Positions 54,349 through 61,410 of a DNA stretch of 64,000 bases are shown here, piece by piece; the first letter of the stretch is position 1; each line of letters begins with the position of its first letter. The stretch comes from Alteromonas confluentis (lineage in GTDB: Bacteria; Pseudomonadota; Gammaproteobacteria; Enterobacterales; Alteromonadaceae): contig NZ_MDHN01000015.1 in the NCBI RefSeq assembly GCF_001757105.1, positions 1 through 64,000 of the forward strand, in the 5' to 3' direction. The translations under genes and the position numbers were made by a program. The notes under the pieces were generated by a model. That model was not told where the DNA came from. It did no database searches and was given only the letters and a program-made list of their open reading frames with translations.

Positions 54349-55517
54349 AGTTGTTCCTTTATAATCTGGTCGGTGTCGCTTTTGCTGTATCCCAGCGACA
54401 TCAAAATCTGTTGCGTGTCTGAACCGGCAGTGCGGCCGGGAAAGCCCGGCTTTGCCGGGGTGTCAGACAGCTTTACCGGCGCCCCTACGTGAATAACCGG
54501 CGTACCGTCGGGTGCAGACTGGTTGATAATCATTTCCCTTGCGAGATTGTGTTCATTTTCAAGTGCTTCAGGGATGGTCAGTACTGGCGAAAACTGGGTG
54601 CCGGCCTGTTCGAAAATGCGGCACCACTGCGCCTGAGTCCTGGTGGCCATCACGCTGGCAATTTCGGCTTTCATGTCAGGCCACCGTGCTTTATTCATCT
54701 GCTCATCTGCCAGAGCCTGTAAGCCGATGGCTTCGCAGAACTGCTTCCAGTAGCGGGGTTCCATGTCGGTCGTGACAAGCCACTTATCATCTGCCGTCCG
54801 CCAGATGCCGCTGTCTGCACGGTGCATGCCTTTTGCGGGCAGGGAGTTCAGATCCGGTGCGCGTGAGAGCACATTGATGATGAGCGCTAACGACGCGTCA
54901 CTCATGGCAATGTCTACCTGCTGGCCTTTTCCGGTAGTCTGCCTTGCCAGCAATGCTGCCAGTACGCCAATGACCGCGTTTGAACCGCTGAGCAGATCTG
55001 CCACAGGTACGCCTGGAAAATCCGGTGCTGTAGCGTTCCCGCCCATTCTTGAAAGCGCACCGGCTGTGGCAAGAGCGATGGGATCATGCCCGGGCTTATT
55101 TGCGTACGGCCCGGTTTGTCCGCATAAGGTTACAGAGCAATATATGAGTTTGGGGTTAATGGTTTTTAGCACTTCGTAGCCATAGCCCATGGACTCCATA
55201 ACACCCGGACGGTAGTCCTCGACCAGTACGTCCGCTTGTTTAATCAATTTGAAGATGGCTTCTTTCGCTGAAGCGGTTCCTGGATTCAGCAGAACAGACT
55301 GCTTGCCACGGGTGAGGATGTCTTTAGCCCTTAACTGTGCATTTTCATCGTCAGTTAATTTATCCCAGCCAAATACCTTCTTTTGCTTTGCCACTTCGCG
55401 GGGATTCTCGATCCGGATGATTTCTGCGCCAAGATCGGCCAGCATCCAGGTGCAATACGGGCCGGGCAGGAACTTACTGAAGTCCACGACGCGAATGCCG
55501 TTCAATGGTGTGGTCAT
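54345..55517 (-). CDS. CaiB/BaiF family CoA-transferase (2)
   Basis: 390 residues. VVDFSKFLPGPYCTWMLAD at the N-terminus, catalytic Asp174 in VPVADLL. It overlaps both neighbours by 4 bases (ATGA-type junctions), so it is translationally coupled. Substrate unknown. Confidence 0.9.
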   Translation of the reverse strand: MTTPLNGIRVVDFSKFLPGPYCTWMLADLGAEIIRIENPREVAKQKKVFGWDKLTDDENAQLRAKDILTRGKQSVLLNPGTASAKEAIFKLIKQADVLVEDYRPGVMESMGYGYEVLKTINPKLIYCSVTLCGQTGPYANKPGHDPIALATAGALSRMGGNATAPDFPGVPVADLLSGSNAVIGVLAALLARQTTGKGQQVDIAMSDASLALIINVLSRAPDLNSLPAKGMHRADSGIWRTADDKWLVTTDMEPRYWKQFCEAIGLQALADEQMNKARWPDMKAEIASVMATRTQAQWCRIFEQAGTQFSPVLTIPEALENEHNLAREMIINQSAPDGTPVIHVGAPVKLSDTPAKPGFPGRTAGSDTQQILMSLGYSKSDTDQIIKEQL

Positions 55518-56587
55518 ATCCGGCCTCCTAAAAAAGCCAGCCGGTCTTCGTCCAGTGCGGGAGCCCGCCTTGCTGATGGCGTTGTGCTTTCCGATGACGC
55601 CCAGAGAGGCCCGGGGTATTTAACATCGTCAATATTCACCCAGAGTTCGCGGGCAGCATGCTGACTGCTGGTTAAGCAATCATCGGGCGTATCGATTTGC
55701 GACAGACCAAGTCCGTTTTCAGCAGACCAGGCGGCCAGCGTGGCTTTGTCATGCAGCATGAAAAAACCAGCGATGTGGCTTTCCCAGCTTTCCAGTTGCG
55801 TTTGTGGCATATCGGCAACCAGAATGTCTTCCCAGCGGATTTCAGCAAGCTCGCCTGCATGGTCGCCCATGACGCGGATAAAACTTTTCATCATTGCCGG
55901 ATTATCTACCAGTGCCCAGGTAATGAAGCCGTCATTGCACGCCCATACCTGCCTGACACCGGATTTACCCCGAATCAGAAGGTTGCCGGTACGGTTACCG
56001 GTTTTTCCGGTCCACGCCCAGGTGAGCGGTTCACGGTAGTTGGCCAGTACGGCTGACTGAAAAGCAGATACTTCGACTAACTGGCCTTTGCCGGTCAGTG
56101 CCCGTTCATGCAATGCTGTCAGTGCGCCGGTAACCGCCTGAATCGCGCCAAGGGCATATGCCTGTTCGCCGGGCAATGTCATAGGCGGGCGGTCCGGATC
56201 ACCGACGATGGTCATTAAACCGCTGCGCGCCATCAGCGTGAAATCTGAAACCGGCTCTGACAGGGTTTCGCTGCCGGGCATGAACCCACTGATGACCACA
56301 TCAATGATATCCGGCTTGAGGTCTTGTAAATACCGGTGAGGAATGCCAGTGGTACGGATAACAATGTCAGCCTCTGCCATCAGCGCAGAAAATGCAGATG
56401 TGTAAGGCGGAGCAACAACCGAGCGTTTACCGTGATTCCATGCGGTGAATGCCTCCGGATCTTCTCTGAGCGGATCGCCGGACTCAGGCTCCGCTTTAAT
56501 CACCGTGGCGCCCAGTTCTGCCAGCATGCGGCCACTGAAAGCACCAAGATGAGAAGTTAAATCGATAACTTTTACATGAGATAACAT
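55514..56587 (-). CDS. CaiB/BaiF family protein lacking catalytic Asp (3)
   Basis: About 357 residues from the ATG at 56587, which has AAGGAG 6 bases upstream; the open frame extends to 56689 without support. Family fold is clear (VIDLTSHLGAFSGRMLAELG, TGKGQLVEV). The position of the catalytic Asp, fixed by alignment with its three neighbours (15 residues before the conserved AL), holds Tyr144 (EQAYALG). It may be an inactive partner in a heteromeric transferase, as in two-subunit class III enzymes where only one subunit is catalytic. Confidence 0.85.
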   Translation of the reverse strand: MLSHVKVIDLTSHLGAFSGRMLAELGATVIKAEPESGDPLREDPEAFTAWNHGKRSVVAPPYTSAFSALMAEADIVIRTTGIPHRYLQDLKPDIIDVVISGFMPGSETLSEPVSDFTLMARSGLMTIVGDPDRPPMTLPGEQAYALGAIQAVTGALTALHERALTGKGQLVEVSAFQSAVLANYREPLTWAWTGKTGNRTGNLLIRGKSGVRQVWACNDGFITWALVDNPAMMKSFIRVMGDHAGELAEIRWEDILVADMPQTQLESWESHIAGFFMLHDKATLAAWSAENGLGLSQIDTPDDCLTSSQHAARELWVNIDDVKYPGPLWASSESTTPSARRAPALDEDRLAFLGGRI

Positions 56588-56597
56588 GACACACTCC

Positions 56598-57764
56598 TTA
56601 TGCCAGTATGCCGGCGTCAACCAGCTTACTGATATGCGCGGGGTCCTCTCCCAGCATGGAAACAAACACCTCCTGTAAATGCTCACCAAGGCAAGGGGGA
56701 GCAGTTACGCGGTCAGAGGATACAGAGAAGCGTAAAGGCGGCGCTGGCATGTCACACAGGCCAAGTTTGGCATGGTTGATCCAGCGGTAATGTCCGTGTT
56801 GCAGGGCTTCGTCGGTGTATACATCGCGACCGTCTGCAACGGCCTCTGCGGCGATTCCTGCCTGTTTGAAGCGTTTTGCCACGGCATGTTTGTCAGCGGT
56901 TTGGCAGTAGCAGGACAGCGCGTCTCTAACCGTTTCGGGAGACAGGTCTTTTGTCTGTGCAATATCCAGCAGATCCGCAGCAGCAAGCAATTGCTGTTGT
57001 GTGGAAAGAGTAACCGCAACATATTGATCCTTGCCGCGACAGGAAAAAACATCCTGAAGTAGTGCTGACGACGAGGCATTGGCCTGCTTTGCCGGTTTGC
57101 CTTTCTGAATGGCAGCGTAGCTGTCTGCCAGAGTATGAATAAGGGGCTCAACCTGACTGATATCAATGTGCTGACCGCGTCCGGTTTTACGTTTGTGTTC
57201 CAGTGCTGCCAGTGTCGCTACGGTTGCGAACATCGGGGCAACCACATCGCCGTAAGCAAAGGGAGGCATGTGTGGAGCGCGGTCTGGCCAGCCCGACATA
57301 CTTGCCAGCCCCGACAATGCCGCTGCAGAATTACCGTAGCCCCTTATTTTACCCAGCGGGCCGGTGCGTCCGGCAACACTGACGCTGATTAAAATAATAT
57401 CCGGCTTAATGGCTTTAAGTTCTTCAAAGGACAGGCCGATCCGCTCCATGAATCCTGCACTGAAATTTTCGACAACGACATCGGCACGGGCAACCAGCTT
57501 TTTGGCCATGTCTACCCCGGCGGGCTCCGCCAGATTAATGGCAACACTTTGTTTACTGGTATTGGTAATGGCAAAGAAGGCCGATGCATCGATATCCCGT
57601 TTGCCCCCGGCAAACGGCGGGCTCATCCGTCCTAGATCAAGTCTTTTCCGGGACTCAATTTTGATCACTTCCGCGCCCAGGTCTGCCAGATCTTTTGTGG
57701 CTCTGGGCCCTGCACCCACCCAGGAAAAATCAGCAATTTTAATATCTCTTAAAGGTAACGTCAT
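56598..57764 (-). CDS. CaiB/BaiF family CoA-transferase (4)
   Basis: 388 residues. IADFSWVGAGPRATKDLADLG at the N-terminus, cut here as ADFSWVGAGPRATKDL; catalytic Asp173 in AYGDVVA. Its start overlaps the dctP stop by 4 bases, and transferase 3 begins 10 bases after its stop. It is the first transferase after the transporter genes. Confidence 0.9.
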   Translation of the reverse strand: MTLPLRDIKIADFSWVGAGPRATKDLADLGAEVIKIESRKRLDLGRMSPPFAGGKRDIDASAFFAITNTSKQSVAINLAEPAGVDMAKKLVARADVVVENFSAGFMERIGLSFEELKAIKPDIILISVSVAGRTGPLGKIRGYGNSAAALSGLASMSGWPDRAPHMPPFAYGDVVAPMFATVATLAALEHKRKTGRGQHIDISQVEPLIHTLADSYAAIQKGKPAKQANASSSALLQDVFSCRGKDQYVAVTLSTQQQLLAAADLLDIAQTKDLSPETVRDALSCYCQTADKHAVAKRFKQAGIAAEAVADGRDVYTDEALQHGHYRWINHAKLGLCDMPAPPLRFSVSSDRVTAPPCLGEHLQEVFVSMLGEDPAHISKLVDAGILA

Positions 57765-58801
57765 TGCGGCGCTCCTGAATTACATTGAATAGGAGACCCG
57801 GCCTGAATAAGGTCCTGAGCCTTTTGAAAAATGGCTTCACCATCGACATTGAATTCATTCAGCCCAATGGCCTCCTTCCGGGCCATCTGGTTGTATAGCT
57901 GGTCGAATTGCTGCTGGTCTTGCTGGCTGAAAGAATGAAAGGTCATTTTGTTGTCTCGGGCGAAATCCAGTCCCTTCTGTTCTGCTTCCTGCAGGTAGAC
58001 TTTCAGGTTCTGTTCCCAGGTCGCCTGTTCTTCTTCAAAAATACGCTGTATATCTGCAGGCAGGCTTTGCCATACTTTTTCAGACATGGCTCTGGCCGGG
58101 TATGCTCCCCGGCTGAACTTCACCGGTGTGATGTGCTGTGCAACTTCAGCGAAGTGCATGCTGTAGATGGTGTCTGCAGGGGCAACAACGCCGTCAATGA
58201 TGCCTTTGGCAAGAGCGGGGTAAACTTCACCCATTGGTATGTTTACCGGGTCTGCGCCGAGTTCTTTCAGCAGCGCAACCGCCTCACTTTGCACCCGCAG
58301 GCGCAGCCCGCTGAAATCATCCAGGCTGTTTACCGGCGTGTTACGTGTAATCAGTGTGGGGAAGTTGCCGCCCTGAATGGCCAGCACTTTTAAACCTTCC
58401 AGTTCGCGGTTGAACGACGGAAATGACGCTGCCAGGCATTTATACAGTGCAACCTGATCATCGATACTTGCAATGCCGCCGTAGAAGCCGGCCTGCGTAC
58501 GTAGCACATGGGTGCCACCTCTGGCATAAATCGGTGTAATCAGGCCGATATCCGCTACGCCATGCCTGATCTCCATCATGCTCATATCTGACGACAACAA
58601 AGAACCTGACCAGAAGGCATCAAAAACAATTCTTCCTTCCGAGGCTTCTTCAATGCTTTCCATCCATGCAATATCGGCCTGACTGAACGGGTGACCGGGA
58701 GGATACGGGCTGGCGTAAGTCAGTGTGCGGACATCAGTCTTGTGTGCATCAGAGCAGGCAAAACAAAGTGGCAGCAAAACGAAAACAAGCAGGTACTTCA
58801 T
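57761..58801 (-). CDS. dctP: TRAP transporter solute-binding protein DctP
   Basis: About 346 residues from the ATG at 58801 (MKYLLVFV). Signal peptide ending in CFAC, which could be a lipoprotein signal or a normal cleavage site. DctP features: ASPYPPGHPFSQ, the carboxylate-binding Arg in LRLRVQSEA and GEVYPALAKGIIDGVV. It binds an organic acid in the periplasm and delivers it to DctQM. Confidence 0.9.
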   Translation of the reverse strand: MKYLLVFVLLPLCFACSDAHKTDVRTLTYASPYPPGHPFSQADIAWMESIEEASEGRIVFDAFWSGSLLSSDMSMMEIRHGVADIGLITPIYARGGTHVLRTQAGFYGGIASIDDQVALYKCLAASFPSFNRELEGLKVLAIQGGNFPTLITRNTPVNSLDDFSGLRLRVQSEAVALLKELGADPVNIPMGEVYPALAKGIIDGVVAPADTIYSMHFAEVAQHITPVKFSRGAYPARAMSEKVWQSLPADIQRIFEEEQATWEQNLKVYLQEAEQKGLDFARDNKMTFHSFSQQDQQQFDQLYNQMARKEAIGLNEFNVDGEAIFQKAQDLIQAGSPIQCNSGAPQ

Positions 58802-58803
58802 GT

Positions 58804-60108
58804 TCAGACCCCCGTGACCGATGGAAGCCACAGTGCCAGTGCCGGCAACGTGATGATCAGGCTGAGGTGGCAGACGTCAGCAACCAGAAAAGGCACGATA
58901 CCGCGGAAAATGGTGGTTATCGGGATATCTTTCACTATCCCCTGTAACACATAGGCGTTCAGGCCCAGTGGCGGTAAGATAAAACCGGTTTCCATTGCAC
59001 GGACCAGGAAAATACCAAACCAGATGGGGCTATAACCCAGTTCCAGAATAATGGGTAAAAATATAGGCGTGGTCAGGAGCATTAATGCCAGACCATCCAG
59101 AAAGGACCCCAGAGCCAGCAGGATGATTGCCATGACTATAATGGCGACAACCGGACTGGCATCCACCGAACGGATGACTTCGGCAAGCATGGTGGCGAGG
59201 CCCGTTACACTTATAAATGTGCCAAAAATAATCGCACCAATGATAATCAGATAAATCATTCCTGAGGTCAGTAGTGTTTTACGCAGGGCTTCTTTAAACA
59301 GCGCCAGAGACAGCACGCCGCGGAAATAGCACAGCACCAGCGTAAGCGCCACGCCCACCGAGGCGGCTTCCGATGGGGTGAATAAACCTATCATCATGCC
59401 GCCGATAACAAACAGGATGAGCAGAGCGATATCACCGATTTTTTTCAGGCCAGCAATTCTGTGTGGCCAGCTCACTCTTGGGCTTCGTGGTCCCAGTGAC
59501 GGATTCAGGGTGCAAAGGATCATGACCGTTGCGATATAAAAGATAGCCTGGGTGATCCCCGGAATAATCGCAGCGGCGAACAGGGTGCCTATGGACTGCT
59601 CGGCAATGATGCCAAACACGATCAGCGCCCCTGATGGTGGGATCAGTGCGCCCAGTGTGCCGCCGGCAGCCAGTGAGCCGGTGGCAAGCTGATTCTGGTA
59701 TCCGGCTTTTCGCATTTCGGGCATGGCCGCTGAACCAACGGTAGCCACTGTTGCCAGACTTGAGCCGCTGACCGCTCCGAAACCGGCGCAACCAGCAATG
59801 GATGCGACGGCCAGACCACCCCGTCTGTGCCCCATGAATCTTGCGGCGACATCGAAGAAATCCCTGCTTGCACCTGCACTGAAACACAAATGTGCCAGCA
59901 GCAGGAAAAGAGGAAGAACGCCGAGTTCGTACTTAGAAATAACTTCGAAGAAAATAACACCGGTTTTGATGACTGCCGCTTCAGGGGACAGTAACAGCAT
60001 TAACCCGCCAAAGCCGACAATACCCAGGCTCACGCCAATAGGGATCCCCACCGTCAAAGCGACGAACAGGCATATCAGGCCAAGGAGACCTGTTAACTCA
60101 GGACTCAT
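58804..60108 (-). CDS. dctM: TRAP transporter large permease DctM
   Basis: 434 residues, about twelve membrane helices, with the DctM hallmark GTLGALIPPSGALIVFG. It forms the ion-coupled translocation channel. It starts inside dctQ (11-base overlap) and ends 2 bases before dctP. Confidence 0.93.
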   Translation of the reverse strand: MSPELTGLLGLICLFVALTVGIPIGVSLGIVGFGGLMLLLSPEAAVIKTGVIFFEVISKYELGVLPLFLLLAHLCFSAGASRDFFDVAARFMGHRRGGLAVASIAGCAGFGAVSGSSLATVATVGSAAMPEMRKAGYQNQLATGSLAAGGTLGALIPPSGALIVFGIIAEQSIGTLFAAAIIPGITQAIFYIATVMILCTLNPSLGPRSPRVSWPHRIAGLKKIGDIALLILFVIGGMMIGLFTPSEAASVGVALTLVLCYFRGVLSLALFKEALRKTLLTSGMIYLIIIGAIIFGTFISVTGLATMLAEVIRSVDASPVVAIIVMAIILLALGSFLDGLALMLLTTPIFLPIILELGYSPIWFGIFLVRAMETGFILPPLGLNAYVLQGIVKDIPITTIFRGIVPFLVADVCHLSLIITLPALALWLPSVTGV

Positions 60109-60607
60109 GATGGCGACCTTTAAACACTTGCTTCAGAAAGCAGGCTGAAGCAACACAAATGCCGCTAAAGCCAATAAGACGTAACCAGAAGTAAGGAATG
60201 TGCAGTAGTTCTGAACGTTCAGACTCGCCTATTGTTTCAATGGCTATCCAAAATCCGGCAACGGCCAAAAGTGCCAGAAACAGAAAACAAACCAGAGCGG
60301 AAAAGCGTGCAGCGATTTGCTGACCAGGCGAAGACAGTCTGCTGGTCAGAATTTTGATAGTGGCGTGTTCGTTATTCATGGTGGCCATGACTAGCGCACC
60401 GGTTGCCATTAATACAATGGCAGCCTGCACAATTTCAATGGCACCTAAAAACGGTAAACCAATATGCCGCCCTGCTACAGCAATGGTATCTGCAAGCATC
60501 ATGACAATGAGGCCAGTTGCGCCTGTCAGTACAAATATCTTTTCAATTACGGAGCTGACGGGGGAGAGTTCCCTTGGCCCTGCATGCCTTTCCTGCGCTG
60601 ACTTCAT
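60098..60607 (-). CDS. dctQ: TRAP transporter small permease DctQ
   Basis: 169 residues with four predicted membrane helices (about 22-45, 55-75, 100-120, 140-158). First gene of the leftward operon. It stabilises DctM. Confidence 0.88.
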   Translation of the reverse strand: MKSAQERHAGPRELSPVSSVIEKIFVLTGATGLIVMMLADTIAVAGRHIGLPFLGAIEIVQAAIVLMATGALVMATMNNEHATIKILTSRLSSPGQQIAARFSALVCFLFLALLAVAGFWIAIETIGESERSELLHIPYFWLRLIGFSGICVASACFLKQVFKGRHHES

Positions 60608-60751
60608 CGATTGGTTCTCCGGAGAATAAAAAATGCTAACATCGACAGTATCAAAGTTACGTTAGGTGGATAATTTATAAATTAAATAGTTTGGTTTATC
60701 AACTATTATGTTAATAAGTTGTTCTTTAATAAGTTAGAGAGAAAAGAAAGC
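60608..60751. promoter_or_regulatory. dctQ/marR divergent operator region
   Basis: Two dyads of MarR-operator type: the perfect palindrome TAATTTATAAATTA (60671-60684) and the pair AATAGTT / AACTATT (60685-60691, 60701-60707). They lie between the operon start and the regulator and could control both directions. Confidence 0.5.
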
Positions 60752-61195
60752 GTGGTCAATCAGAAAGAAATAGAAATGGGACGGTTGGGAGAGTTCATTG
60801 GCTTCCGGTTACGTCGTGTTCAGAACCTGTTGTCAAAGGACTTTGCATCAGCTACACGGAAATATAATTTACGCTCTGGATTATTCAGTTCACTGTCATT
60901 AATTTCATCCAATCCGGGCATATCTCAAAATGAGCTTTCGGCTGCTGTGGGCCTTGATAAATCAACGTTTGTTCAGGTTATTGATGAACTTGAAAAACGA
61001 GGCTTGGCGAAACGGGAAAAATCCAAGACAGATCGCAGAAGACATGCACTTTTCGTGACGGATGAAGGTCAGATCTTCCTCAACGAACTGTATGAAATTA
61101 TGGCGAAAACTGAATCAGCAGCATTAAAACAACTGAGCCCCAGTGAACTTAGTTTATTGAAAGCGCTACTCGACAGAATGTACGAGGTGTTATAG
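60752..61195 (+). CDS. MarR family transcriptional regulator
   Basis: About 147 residues from a GTG at 60752 (VVNQKEIEM), preceded by a purine-rich stretch; an ATG at 60776 is another option, and the frame is open to a TTG at 60719. Winged helix core: GISQNELSAAVGLDKSTFVQVIDE cut as ISQNELSAAVGLDKSTF, and the wing KSKTDRRRHALFVT. Divergent from the TRAP/CoA-transferase operon, so it probably represses it until an aromatic acid or its CoA ester binds. Confidence 0.87.
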   Translation: MVNQKEIEMGRLGEFIGFRLRRVQNLLSKDFASATRKYNLRSGLFSSLSLISSNPGISQNELSAAVGLDKSTFVQVIDELEKRGLAKREKSKTDRRRHALFVTDEGQIFLNELYEIMAKTESAALKQLSPSELSLLKALLDRMYEVL

Positions 61196-61410
61196 TTGAG
61201 TTACAGAGTTGTTTTAAATTTTTTAACATAATGGTTGACATTCCAAACTATATTGCCGTTTACTAGACAAAGAAATTGCGGAAGCAGCGGTCGTGCCGGT
61301 TTCCATTCGTGAATCAGATAACGTTAATTAAAAGATTCCGAATGCGGTGAATCCGTTGACCAATCGCAAATTAGCACTAGGCGATGCTCAATTTGTCAGG
61401 AGGCAAGTCA
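61196..61410. promoter_or_regulatory. marR to TonB receptor spacer
   Basis: 215 bases without a gene. CAGGAGG at 61398-61404 is the receptor's ribosome binding site. TTGACA at 61234 is a possible -35 box, without a convincing -10. Confidence 0.35.
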
